Source: Calditrichaceae bacterium
GTDB taxonomy: Bacteria; Calditrichota; Calditrichia; Calditrichales; Calditrichaceae
DNA: 45,790 bases
Assembly: GCA_016928315.1 (NCBI GenBank)
Contig: JAFGKZ010000168.1
Span: 1-45,790 of the forward strand
Reading direction: 5' to 3'
Numbering within the stretch: position 1 is the stretch's first letter; each line of letters opens with the position of its first letter. Below the pieces are notes generated by a model that did not search any database, had not been told where the DNA came from, and saw only the letters and a list, made by a program, of their open reading frames with translations. This document shows, one piece after another, positions 25,711 to 34,203 of this stretch. The translations under genes and the position numbers were made by a program.

Positions 25711-28187
25711 TATTTCTGTTTCCCCGCTGAAATCATATTCACAAATAAACGATAGGCGCCCGGGGCGCCGGCAGGCAACTGTCTGAAAAAAGACAAACCG
25801 GAGTAAATAAAAACACCTTTTCCATATTTTGCATATAACAGCGCCCCCTGCGTTTCATTTTCTCCTGTATCATTGCCTTTCAGAATGGGCTGGAAAGCCT
25901 TATCCCATTTTTCAGCAAAATAAAGTCCACGCTCCTGCACCCATCCATCGAAATCTTCCTGTGAAATCTTGTTCGGATTGTTTAACAAAGCGTGATCAGG
26001 ATTAATAAATTCCATTTTTACTGTTTCATCTGCGATGCGATCCCGTCCAATTTCGAATGAATAAGGACCAATTTGATCCGAACGATAACCAAATCTTGTA
26101 TTGTGCTGTACAATCCAGGTTCCGCCATTTTTTACGTAATCATTCAGCCGAATTTGCAGAGATTGCAGCGTTTCTCTCGTATTGAAGGCTCTTACTCCGC
26201 ATATTATAGCATCATATTTTGATAAATTTTGTGATTCAATATCATCATCAGATAGCAAATCAACCTGATAACCAACCTGCTCGAGTGCCGGGGGAATTTC
26301 ATCCCCAGGCCCCATAATATAACCGATTCGATCACCCTGTTTTGCCAGGTTTACACGAACAATTTCAGCTTGAGCTTGTTCAAAAACGGTTTGAATTGGT
26401 ATATGATCATATTCAATTCTATATATGGATTGATTCAATTCCCGTTTGCCGGTTGAAACCGATGCATAAACTGTTGCACTATTCTCATTTTTAGGGGGAT
26501 TAATTGTAAAAGTATATATCTTTGCTGGAGAATTTGCCTTGAGGTCAATCTCAAAAGATTCCGGCTGGCAACTCCAATTATCAGGTAGCTGTAACTTTAA
26601 TTTGCCTGAAACAGGTGCCTTATAGTTCTCGAGATGAATTTTAATTGGTTTTGATTCTTGATTCGCAAAGATATAAACAGATTGATCAATCCACACAGAA
26701 AGAGCAGGTTGAATAACAACCGGGCGATACATTTCTCCCTTTGTAGCATCGTTCCAGCGATGACGGACCGGAATTTGGTAAACTAAAACCTGATTCATTA
26801 TACCCATCGTGATTTGAGCAAGAAATTCAGGATCATTTTCTGCTTTACCAATCAACTTCTGGTCAGATACATTGAAACGTCCATATTCTGATGGTTCCCT
26901 GAGCCAGAACGGTTGGGAAATTTGGGCTGATTCAGGAATTTGTATTTTTGTTTTAAATTCAAATGGTTGATTATATTCCAGCTTTCGACTGAGATTGACT
27001 GCGTTATTACTACTAATAATTTTCAGTTTTTCTAAAGCTATAGGTAAATCTGATCGATTGATTGCGGTAATAGTAATGCCCAGCGAATCCCCTGGAATTA
27101 ATGTATGCTGATCCGCAATCGCTTCCAGCCACAACCCGGAACATTGCTGAATCAATTTTACAACGTCCGCTTTTTTCTTATCGATCCAGAAACCGGGCGC
27201 ATGTTTGTTTATTTCCCTGTAAACCGCTATTAATGCCGACACACTTTTTGATGGATTTTGGGGATTAAATTCATCTATAGCTTTCTGAATAAGCTGCTGT
27301 ATTTTTTCACTATTTTCTATACGATTCCAGGTCAAATCAATACCATCAAATAAGGATGTCTCGGCAGGATCGCCGGCTGTATGCTCAAAATAGTTGATAA
27401 AATTCCCCCGTTGGGCTGAAGAACCGAATCCCTGTGTTTTGTGCATAGTCCGGCTGATGGCGGCAATTTCCATATATGATTTTCCAAGTAATGGATTGTA
27501 ATCACCCAAATCAATTTGAATAATCGGTGGTAACGCTTTGGATCGGTTTTCCAGTTCAGGTCGCCAGGAATTCCACAAAATACGTTTTGCCTGCCAGGGT
27601 TCTACATATTTGAGCTGTTCTGGAAACTGATTCGGATTAGCTGCGGCCCTAAATGCTTCTTCTGCCAGTATCGCCGAAGCCAGATGATGCCCATGCCCGC
27701 CTTGCTCTTTAGAAAATCGGGTCAAAATGACATCCGGTTTAAAGTTACGAATAACCCAAACCAGATCGCTTAAAATTTTCTCTTTATTCCAGAATCGCAT
27801 CGTTTCTTCCGGTGTTTTGGAATAGCCGAAATCTATGGCTCTTGTAAAAAATTGTTCTGCTCCATCAATACGACGGGCGGCTAAAAGTTCCTGTGTGCGT
27901 AACACGCCGAGCAGATCATTTTTTTCCTGCCCCAATAAGTTTTGACCTCCATCTCCGCGTGTCATAGACAAATAACCGGTACGAACCAGTTTGCCTTTGG
28001 ACATATAAGCCATCACAGCTGTATTTTCATCATCCGGATGGGCGGCTATATAAAGTACGCTTCCCAGAACATTCAATTTATTCAGACCGAGTTCAATTTC
28101 AGCAGCATCTGCAGGTCGGATAGGCTGAGCTTGCATAATTTTTAATAAAACTAAACATGAAATAAGTAAATAAATTGATCTATTCAT
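25710..28187 (-). CDS. PIG-L family deacetylase, secreted multidomain
   Basis: 825 residues. A signal peptide (about 1-20) precedes a PIG-L/LmbE domain (about 40-270) with the zinc motif AHPDDE (His50, Asp52, Asp53) and the second metal histidines in EQGGHGHHLASAILAEEAF. The middle (about 300-590) is beta-rich, with regions resembling NEW3-type domains. The C-terminus (about 600-825) looks like a ThuA/class I glutamine amidotransferase-like domain (DLLSDDDIESQNLSKYDAIICGV; GTWIVQHNTR). Such enzymes remove N-acetyl groups from N-acetylglucosamine-type sugars; BshB in bacillithiol synthesis is a smaller relative. Position in an overlapping trio with a symporter suggests extracytoplasmic deacetylation coupled to uptake. 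Confidence 0.9.
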   Translation of the reverse strand: MNRSIYLLISCLVLLKIMQAQPIRPADAAEIELGLNKLNVLGSVLYIAAHPDDENTAVMAYMSKGKLVRTGYLSMTRGDGGQNLLGQEKNDLLGVLRTQELLAARRIDGAEQFFTRAIDFGYSKTPEETMRFWNKEKILSDLVWVIRNFKPDVILTRFSKEQGGHGHHLASAILAEEAFRAAANPNQFPEQLKYVEPWQAKRILWNSWRPELENRSKALPPIIQIDLGDYNPLLGKSYMEIAAISRTMHKTQGFGSSAQRGNFINYFEHTAGDPAETSLFDGIDLTWNRIENSEKIQQLIQKAIDEFNPQNPSKSVSALIAVYREINKHAPGFWIDKKKADVVKLIQQCSGLWLEAIADQHTLIPGDSLGITITAINRSDLPIALEKLKIISSNNAVNLSRKLEYNQPFEFKTKIQIPESAQISQPFWLREPSEYGRFNVSDQKLIGKAENDPEFLAQITMGIMNQVLVYQIPVRHRWNDATKGEMYRPVVIQPALSVWIDQSVYIFANQESKPIKIHLENYKAPVSGKLKLQLPDNWSCQPESFEIDLKANSPAKIYTFTINPPKNENSATVYASVSTGKRELNQSIYRIEYDHIPIQTVFEQAQAEIVRVNLAKQGDRIGYIMGPGDEIPPALEQVGYQVDLLSDDDIESQNLSKYDAIICGVRAFNTRETLQSLQIRLNDYVKNGGTWIVQHNTRFGYRSDQIGPYSFEIGRDRIADETVKMEFINPDHALLNNPNKISQEDFDGWVQERGLYFAEKWDKAFQPILKGNDTGENETQGALLYAKYGKGVFIYSGLSFFRQLPAGAPGAYRLFVNMISAGKQK

Positions 28188-28241
28188 TGAACATCTCTTC
28201 TCTGGCTAATGTCAAACAATTTGGTAAATAACAAATAAAAA

Positions 28242-28279
28242 TGTCATCCTGATTCGAATAATGTATAATCAGGATGACA
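28242..28279. repeat. perfect hairpin repeat with TGTCAT ends, possible terminator
   Basis: TGTCATCCTGATT (28242-28254) and AATCAGGATGACA (28267-28279) form a 13-base perfect stem with a 12-base loop in the gap between the PIG-L start and the DUF2911 stop. On the minus strand the stem is followed by TTTTTATTTG, so it could end the DUF2911 transcript. The TGTCAT/ATGACA ends are shared with the element at 33204, and match a motif I recall from dispersed bacterial repeats. Confidence 0.65.
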
Positions 28280-28304
28280 AATAAAGCAAATTTGGAGTAT
28301 GTGT

Positions 28305-29276
28305 TTACAAATCTGATAACGCCTTTTTAATTCGATCCTTTTGATTTTCAGGGGCAGATTTTAGAGCAGCTTCGTAGTATTTTTTTGCATTCTTTTTATC
28401 ACCAAGCGTTTTATAGGCCTCGCCAAGACTGTCTTTAACATTCCAGCTATCCGGATATTTCTTTACATTTTCTTTAAATACTTTTAGTGCTTCGTCATTT
28501 TTACCGGCTGCCAGAAGAATATAGCCGTATATATTACGGTTTGTTTCATTCTCGTTCATTGCGATAGACTTTTTGGCCCATTCTTCACCTTTATCAAGAA
28601 ACGTATTGCTCCGAACACAGTAAGAAGCCGCCTGGTTCCAACCTTGCCAGGTAAATCCTGCCGTGTTACGTAATTGGTTTTCAATATTTTTGATTACCGT
28701 ATTGTCAACATCAAATTCAATTTTAAAAGGTACTTTGACTTTTTCCCAGTGCAAATAGGCGTTAACACTATTAAATGTGATTGTATCAAATCCATATTCC
28801 AGCCACTCTTTGTGTTCAGCCGTTTGTGGTTTCAGTTTGACCCGCAAAACATCTTCCTTCTCATCATAATAAAAACTGCCCCAGGATGTGGCATTGCTGC
28901 TCAAAATCAATGTCCATTCTTCCGGTTCTACAATCATAAATAAACCGTAGGTACCGGCTTTGATTGGCTGGCCTTCAATTTTTGCATCATCTGTGAAAGT
29001 AATTGTTGTGTTCTCATTGGCTCCGGCGCGCCAGGGGGCGGGATTGCCTTTGCCAAACTGGAATGTCGTCAGGCCGTAAGGTACTAGTTTTCCCCAGATT
29101 TCTCTTCCCTTTACGGCTGGGCGGTGATAAGAAATTTTGACCCAGCTTAACCCGAGTTCCTGTTTAACCACGGCTGCCGGACTGGCCATCGGTGTTGTGA
29201 TCAATTGAGCTTTCAGTTCACTACTCATTAAAATTGTCCCGATTAAAACGGTTAACAATAGAATAAGTTGACGCAT
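28305..29276 (-). CDS. DUF2911 domain protein with C-terminal TPR
   Basis: 323 residues. A signal peptide (about 1-23, ending LKAQ) precedes a DUF2911 domain (about 30-170), recognisable by YHRPAVKGREIWGKLVPYG, PWRAGANENTTITFTDD and GTYGLFMI. TPR-type helices follow (about 225-320), ending SWNVKDSLGEAYKTLGDKKN. DUF2911 proteins are frequent in Bacteroidota relatives, exported and of unknown function. A good ribosome binding site (AAAGGAGAAAATT before ATG) sets the start. Its TPR tail resembles that of the serine hydrolase at 22454. Confidence 0.88.
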   Translation of the reverse strand: MRQLILLLTVLIGTILMSSELKAQLITTPMASPAAVVKQELGLSWVKISYHRPAVKGREIWGKLVPYGLTTFQFGKGNPAPWRAGANENTTITFTDDAKIEGQPIKAGTYGLFMIVEPEEWTLILSSNATSWGSFYYDEKEDVLRVKLKPQTAEHKEWLEYGFDTITFNSVNAYLHWEKVKVPFKIEFDVDNTVIKNIENQLRNTAGFTWQGWNQAASYCVRSNTFLDKGEEWAKKSIAMNENETNRNIYGYILLAAGKNDEALKVFKENVKKYPDSWNVKDSLGEAYKTLGDKKNAKKYYEAALKSAPENQKDRIKKALSDL

Positions 29277-29556
29277 AATTTTCTCCTTTATGAGTAAAAA
29301 ATCATAAATACATACTAAAATATTTAATTTCTAAAAATTGAACAAATGTCCGGAAGTTAAACTCCCCCAAATATAAGCGTCTACGACGTTAGCTTCTGCA
29401 TGTTTCAATTCTATAAGACTTACTAAGGTCAAATAAAATTCCCTTTTTAAATTTCTATGCTTAATATTAACCAGCATTTAAACTGAATATATTTATCAAA
29501 AACTTGATGAATTAAACAGATGTACGTATAACCCTTTAAACAATCCGGATCTGGAT

Positions 29557-30069
29557 ATGATTGAAAATCAGTTTGATGAAATTGTGGATCGTTATAGTCA
29601 GCCGATACTGAATATCATATTTAAGATGATACATCATAAAGAGACGGCCTACGATTTAACCCAGGATGTCTTTACAAAACTCTGGGAACATCGTGATAAA
29701 TTCGATCAGGAAAAACCGATTTTCACTTTCATTTATAAAATGGCGATGAATTTATGCATCGATTATTTAAGAAAGAAAAAGCCGGATGTTTTTGAGAATG
29801 AAATATTAGAAATGGTAAATACGAGTGATCCTGAGAGTTTGAATGAAATATTTAGTTTAGTGGTTCAGTGTTCATCTGATTTAAAACCAAAACAAAAAGC
29901 AGTCTTTCTTTTAAGAGATATTGAAGGATTTGCCTTTGAGGAAATTGCTGAGACATTAAAAATGTCCGTAAATAATGTTCAGAGTAATCTTCATTTGGCC
30001 AGAAAAAGGATACGACATTTACTGGAAACAAAATTCCAGTTTACCCGGGAGATGTTATATGATATGTAA
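29557..30069 (+). CDS. RNA polymerase sigma factor, ECF subfamily
   Basis: 170 residues. Region 2 (about 10-75) is seen in AYDLTQDVFTKLWEHRDKF and the downstream FTFIYKMAMNLCIDYLRKK; region 4 (about 108-160) in KPKQKAVFLLRDIEGFAFEE, with the helix-turn-helix in MSVNNVQSNLHLARKRIRHLL. There is no region 1 or 3, so it is an extracytoplasmic-function factor. It is the first gene of an operon with the anti-sigma factor (11-base overlap) and a lipoprotein, and probably regulates its own promoter. The signal is not known. Confidence 0.94.
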   Translation: MIENQFDEIVDRYSQPILNIIFKMIHHKETAYDLTQDVFTKLWEHRDKFDQEKPIFTFIYKMAMNLCIDYLRKKKPDVFENEILEMVNTSDPESLNEIFSLVVQCSSDLKPKQKAVFLLRDIEGFAFEEIAETLKMSVNNVQSNLHLARKRIRHLLETKFQFTREMLYDM

Positions 30070-30775
30070 AAAAGTAAATGATAAGATTCCGCCTCTTATC
30101 CGGCGGGAAATTGATACAAATGAGCGGATCCAAATACTTAATCATTTAAAAGAATGTGATATTTGCCGTAATGCTTATTTAAGACATTTAAAGATTTATT
30201 ACGAAGTGGATAAAGGACATGTGAATGATTTGATTAAACTTAATAAAAATCAATTTAAATCAGATCTAACAAACAGACTTTCAACCACGGAAAAATCAGA
30301 ATTATACAATCCTTCCAAACTTTATGTATATGCAGCTGCAGTTGTATTAATTTTTATATTGATTTCACTGTTCATATTCAATATTAAAGAACCTGCATCG
30401 GGTAAAAAACAAACAGCTCAGATTGAACAAGCTTTGCATAATGAGGATTGGCCGATATTGCAAGAAATTTTAAAAAATGATTCTGAACTAAAAAAATATG
30501 CAAATGAAAAAATCCCCGTATCGCTGTTAATTGAAAAATTATCAAGATTGGAAAAACAGGGTGTTCGGTCGATTCATTACATTGATCTGTTTAATACCGC
30601 GACTGGTACTCAAAATTATTATGCCCTGTCTGAAATGAATAAGGAAATCCATCAGATTCAAATAACTAAACTTGTGCAGACATTAGAGAAATTTCAATCA
30701 TCAAAAAGTGAAATTACCTTATATGAAATTGGACTTTCATTGACTGAAACAAACAAAGGAGGAATCAATTCATGA
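30059..30775 (+). CDS. anti-sigma factor, membrane-bound, with zinc-finger (ZAS) motif
   Basis: 238 residues from the ATG at 30059, preferred over an in-frame start 28 codons earlier that runs through the sigma gene; GGGAG lies seven bases before it. The N-terminal cytoplasmic part has HLKECDICRNAYLRHLK, an HxxxCxxC zinc anti-sigma motif (about 25-45). One transmembrane helix (about 88-108, LYVYAAAVVLIFILISLFIF) separates it from a soluble outer domain of about 130 residues with helical content, which would be periplasmic and act as the sensor or as a target for proteolysis. It overlaps the sigma gene by 11 bases and the lipoprotein gene by 4. Confidence 0.88.
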   Translation: MICKKVNDKIPPLIRREIDTNERIQILNHLKECDICRNAYLRHLKIYYEVDKGHVNDLIKLNKNQFKSDLTNRLSTTEKSELYNPSKLYVYAAAVVLIFILISLFIFNIKEPASGKKQTAQIEQALHNEDWPILQEILKNDSELKKYANEKIPVSLLIEKLSRLEKQGVRSIHYIDLFNTATGTQNYYALSEMNKEIHQIQITKLVQTLEKFQSSKSEITLYEIGLSLTETNKGGINS

Positions 30776-31326
30776 AAAAAATTATAATCATTCCAATCAT
30801 ATTCACCCTTCTATTATTGCAGGGATGTTTAACTTACAAATCCATTGAATATCGGCTTGTTTATAATGAGAACTTTGATCATGGTGAAATCACGGTACAT
30901 TATAACGATATTCAAAGCTCAGAAGAAGAAGCTGTAAAACAAGAAAAGGATTTTAATGATCTAATAGATCTTCTGTTCGGTGATGATTTTTTATTAGACA
31001 ATGTGGATGAAGGCATTTACGTAAAAGATCGCAAATTATGGAAAGAAAACGGTATTTTAAAGGCAAACTTTAACGGCATATTTAAAGAACTTAAACTGGA
31101 TGATAGTGAACTTAAAATTGAAAACGATGAACGGATACTGGTTTTGAAAAGAGACAATGATACATACGAATGCAATGGTAAACTCTTACATACAGAGAAA
31201 AACGTTATTATGGTTTGGCCCAAGGAACAGAGAGAATTATACTGGAAGCAGACTATCCATTCGGATGATGATCCCACTTTTTCTTTAATTACATATTATG
31301 AAAAATGGGCGAAAAACAATCATTAA
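30772..31326 (+). CDS. lipoprotein of unknown function in the sigma/anti-sigma operon
   Basis: 184 residues. A lipoprotein signal ends at Cys19 (LLLLQGC). The mature protein is acidic, with a beta pattern and repeated charged stretches such as SEEEAVKQEKDF and NDLIDLLFGDDFLLDN; no named domain was recognised. It has a strong ribosome site (AAAGGAGGAATCAATTC before ATG) and overlaps the anti-sigma stop by four bases, so it is certainly part of that operon. It may be the outer-membrane or periplasmic signal partner of the anti-sigma factor, or a target of the sigma factor. Confidence 0.8.
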   Translation: MKKIIIIPIIFTLLLLQGCLTYKSIEYRLVYNENFDHGEITVHYNDIQSSEEEAVKQEKDFNDLIDLLFGDDFLLDNVDEGIYVKDRKLWKENGILKANFNGIFKELKLDDSELKIENDERILVLKRDNDTYECNGKLLHTEKNVIMVWPKEQRELYWKQTIHSDDDPTFSLITYYEKWAKNNH

Positions 31327-31346
31327 TTATAGCGCTTTAAGTGGGA

Positions 31347-31829
31347 TTACTGATTATCGTATGTTTCGACACTGTCTTCCATTACAACCAGTTCGATACC
31401 GGCTTTTTTAAATAAATCCCGGGTATCCTGAGCAGCATGATAGCGGCGTTTGGCGACTACTTTCTTAACGCCTACACTGATAATCAGCATAGCACAGACA
31501 CGGCAGGGTTCCATGGTGCAGTAGAGTGTCGTGTTTTCCAACGATATGCCATATCGGGCGGCCTGACAAATAGCATTTTGTTCTGCATGAATCGTACGCA
31601 CACAATGCTGGCGCACGGTACCATCGGGATCGAATACTTTTCTCAGATCATGGCCGGCCTCATCGCAATGGGGAAATCCCGGCGGCGAACCGACATAGCC
31701 GCTGCAGAGTAACCGTTTATCACGGACAATTACACAACCGCTTTTGCCCCGATCGCAGGTAGCGCGTTTGGCCACTTCATCAACCAGTTTAATAAAATAC
31801 TCATCCCAGCTGGGACGCGAATTACTCAT
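31347..31829 (-). CDS. deoxycytidylate deaminase family protein
   Basis: 160 residues. The zinc-deaminase motifs are TIHAEQNAIC (His-Ala-Glu) and MEPCRVC (PCxxC), on the cytidine deaminase fold, and the N-terminal RPSWDEYFIKLVDEVAKRATCDRGKSGCVIV is that of dCMP deaminase/ComEB. It deaminates dCMP to dUMP for thymidylate synthesis. A ComEA-like gene is 20 kb away, so the ComEB link is not supported by context. It is last in the same-strand run with the 60-residue protein and the membrane protein. Confidence 0.93.
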   Translation of the reverse strand: MSNSRPSWDEYFIKLVDEVAKRATCDRGKSGCVIVRDKRLLCSGYVGSPPGFPHCDEAGHDLRKVFDPDGTVRQHCVRTIHAEQNAICQAARYGISLENTTLYCTMEPCRVCAMLIISVGVKKVVAKRRYHAAQDTRDLFKKAGIELVVMEDSVETYDNQ

Positions 31830-31940
31830 ACCAAACCAATATTTAAATTATTATTGAGTGTGGAAAAATATAAAGTATTTTTCGAATAGTTCAAAAGAAT
31901 TATTTGGGGATTTGGGAATGCAAGTAAATTATAAAATAAC

Positions 31941-32123
31941 TCAATTTATCCGTTTTTTTGATGTGTTCTTATCAAAAACCGGTTTTGGGAAAGGCATCGG
32001 TGTTACTTCCGAAAGCGTCAGGAAAGAATCAAAATCATCCTCGTCTTTAAAAACGATTTGCTCCAGTTCATCCAACGTTAATTCCTTGAGATATTTTTCA
32101 AGATCGTATGGCGCTGATTGCAT
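31941..32123 (-). CDS. small acidic protein, 60 residues
   Basis: Start at the ATG at 32123, which has GGAGG five bases before it; two earlier in-frame starts lack such a site. The sequence is MQSAPYDLEKYLKELTLDEL followed by an acidic EDEDDFDSF stretch and a proline-rich end. No hydrophobic segment, so it is cytoplasmic, probably helical in the first half. No family recognised. It lies between the membrane protein gene (106 bases upstream) and the dCMP deaminase gene (111 downstream), all on the minus strand. The ribosome site and the acidic bias support a real gene, but moderately. Confidence 0.55.
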   Translation of the reverse strand: MQSAPYDLEKYLKELTLDELEQIVFKDEDDFDSFLTLSEVTPMPFPKPVFDKNTSKKRIN

Positions 32124-32229
32124 AACTGCCTCCATCTGTTTTCTTTTTTCTTTCTGTTTGTTCAAGTGCAATGTTTGTGCCATACAGGCAAAATATAATC
32201 TCATTTATAAGGTTATATGTGATTATTTT

Positions 32230-32889
32230 TTAAGCAGCTTTACTTTTATGATTGGATTTTACATGATGCCATTTCATGATCGGTGAAATCAGTGCAATCA
32301 GCAAAGATGCAGTTACAATCAATAAAGAAAAATTTACTATGCTGCTGGCAGAATCCATATTACGAAAACTGATAAATACAGAAAGAAAAAGCAGAATGGA
32401 CGATGTAATTTGTACAATTAAATGTGCGTGCGGAATCTGAATTTTGTATATATAATACGAAAGTAACTTTGAAGCATAAATACCGGCAAAAATTAACAAA
32501 ACCGATGATGTAACAAGGAGAAACCATTCAAATATCATCTTAAAGAAACTGGGTAAAATGGATAGTTCAAAAAAAGATAATATTTGAGATACTGCATAAA
32601 GCATAATAAAACCGAGGATAAAACCAACGATAAACAAACTGATTAAACTACTGAGAGCCAGTGAGGTATAGCTGAGCAATTTATGTGGATTATTTTTAAC
32701 CGTCGATTTGTTTGCAGATACTTGTTCTACAAATAAGGCTCTTATCTCGCTTGCCATTTTAAGAAATAAACGGTTGCTTTGTCTTTGAGTGAAACGAGCT
32801 AAAAAATAAATTGATATCAGCAGCACTACAATAAAAATAATAGGTGCGCTGATTGTCCAGGCATTAAGTAAAAAATCCATTTTAGCCAT
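32230..32889 (-). CDS. integral membrane protein of unknown function
   Basis: 219 residues with about five hydrophobic helices, at about 13-34, 78-105, 112-140, 155-180 and 185-208, and a basic C-terminus ending KSNHKSKAA. No conserved signature recognised. The start could also be the ATG three codons in (32880); GGATGG lies before it. It is upstream of the 60-residue gene and dCMP deaminase on the same strand. Composition is ordinary for the window. Confidence 0.7.
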   Translation of the reverse strand: MAKMDFLLNAWTISAPIIFIVVLLISIYFLARFTQRQSNRLFLKMASEIRALFVEQVSANKSTVKNNPHKLLSYTSLALSSLISLFIVGFILGFIMLYAVSQILSFFELSILPSFFKMIFEWFLLVTSSVLLIFAGIYASKLLSYYIYKIQIPHAHLIVQITSSILLFLSVFISFRNMDSASSIVNFSLLIVTASLLIALISPIMKWHHVKSNHKSKAA

Positions 32890-33283
32890 CCAATTGTATA
32901 ATTATTACACGATTTTTTATTTATGTGTATCATTACTCAATTTTTATGCCAGCAATGTTGCTTCACTTTTTAAGATTCATTTTGTCTCAGTTGATGAGTC
33001 GTTTTGGGTCGTGAAACTAATAGTGACAATGTATGTCACCTTTTCCTGCTTCAAAAACTTATTCGGAGACAAAAATGTATACTTAATTTATCATTAAAAT
33101 AAATGGAAATTGTGGTGAATTATTTTCCAGTAGACGAAAATCATTCGTATTTAACCACAATTATAGTCATAATATCGTTCTATATCAAAGAGAGCTAACA
33201 TACTGTCATTTCCGCGCAAGCGAAAATCTATTGTAAAAGATATTTGGCTGCCCGATTTCCCGGGCATGACACCGCTGTAAATA
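32890..33283. other. gene-free stretch between the membrane protein and lgt genes
   Basis: About 390 bases. A 67-codon frame on the plus strand (32894-33097) has no ribosome site and no recognisable features. The right part holds the palindromic element at 33204-33271. The rest is AT-rich and shows no RNA gene signature. It is divergent on neither side: both flanking genes run on the minus strand, so it lies upstream of the membrane protein gene and downstream of lgt, and probably carries the promoter of the former. Confidence 0.6.
33204..33271. repeat. imperfect palindromic element with TGTCAT/ATGACA ends
   Basis: 68 bases beginning TGTCATTTCCGCGCAAGCG and ending CCCGGGCATGACA, just after the lgt stop. 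The ends are inverted and the arms partly complementary through the CCGCG/CCGGG stretches. It looks like a worn copy of the widespread TGTCATTCCCGCG-type intergenic repeat (recalled from many genomes), which is non-coding and often acts at transcript ends. It shares its ends with the hairpin at 28242. No transposase is nearby. Confidence 0.6.
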
Positions 33284-34108
33284 CTATTTTTTCTTCGGTG
33301 ACGTTTTCGTTTCAGGTAACTCATTATTCGGTTCTTTGGCCCAAAAAATGAGGACAATGCCCGCTATTACAGCCGGGATACTTAATATTTGCCCCATATT
33401 CAAGGCCATTCCTGACTCAAAGGCAACCTGGTTTTCTTTTAAAAACTCTACAAAAAAACGAACGCCAAATACTAAAGCCAGAAATAAACCGAGTAAAAAT
33501 CCCCGGCACACTTTGGAACCTTGTTTTTTATAGATGTAATATAAAATTCCAAAAATTGCCAGGTAGGCTAATGCCTCATACACCTGGGATGGATGACGGG
33601 GTGTTAAAGGATCTGTAACCTGGGCGCGAATAAATTTGAATGCCCATGGCACATTGGTTGGTCTGCCGATTATTTCCGAGTTAAACAGATTTCCCATCCG
33701 GATAAAGAAACCTGCCAAAGCAACTGTAATAACAATACGGTCAACCAGCCATAAAAAAGGCTGATCAAGGTGCTTTTTTGAGTAAAAATATAAAGCCAGC
33801 AGAATACCAATAGCCGCGCCATGACTGGCCAGGCCGCCCTCCCATACTTTCAATATTTTTATGGGATTGCTTAAATAGTAAGAAGGATCATAAAACAGGC
33901 AATGACCAAGCCTTGCGCCGATTACCGTTCCCAGCATCATATAAATTAATAAAGGATCTAAATCTGCCTTTGGTTTATTTTCACGCTTATACACGCCATG
34001 AAATATAGCAATACCAAGGATAAACGAGAGCATAAATAGTAAGCTATAATAACGTATCGAAATAAAACCTATATGAAAAATTTCGGGATCAACATTCCAT
34101 TCAATCAT
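33284..34108 (-). CDS. lgt: prolipoprotein diacylglyceryl transferase
   Basis: 274 residues with about seven helices. Lgt adds diacylglycerol to the lipobox cysteine of prolipoproteins in the inner membrane, the first step in making the lipoproteins encoded elsewhere in this window. GGLASHGAAIGILLALYFY holds the essential histidine, and FIRMGNLFNSEIIGRPTNVPW contains the signature arginine and asparagines. The charged C-terminal KKK tail is cytoplasmic. No operon partner; a palindromic repeat follows the stop. Confidence 0.96.
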   Translation of the reverse strand: MIEWNVDPEIFHIGFISIRYYSLLFMLSFILGIAIFHGVYKRENKPKADLDPLLIYMMLGTVIGARLGHCLFYDPSYYLSNPIKILKVWEGGLASHGAAIGILLALYFYSKKHLDQPFLWLVDRIVITVALAGFFIRMGNLFNSEIIGRPTNVPWAFKFIRAQVTDPLTPRHPSQVYEALAYLAIFGILYYIYKKQGSKVCRGFLLGLFLALVFGVRFFVEFLKENQVAFESGMALNMGQILSIPAVIAGIVLIFWAKEPNNELPETKTSPKKK

Positions 34109-34203
34109 TAAAAACCGTCTCCATTTAAGAATTTTTGCATCTAAAATATTTTTAATATATTTGTAATACTTTTTTAGGAATAAAAAACTTTGATTTTCTA
34201 TTC

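Noticed and set aside
31858-32286. 142-codon plus-strand frame
   Set aside because: Runs antisense through the 60-residue gene, which has a strong ribosome site, and into the membrane protein gene; serine-rich, no domain.
32894-33097. 67-codon hydrophobic plus-strand frame in the gap before lgt
   Set aside because: No ribosome binding site, no conserved pattern and typical of AT-rich intergenic sequence.
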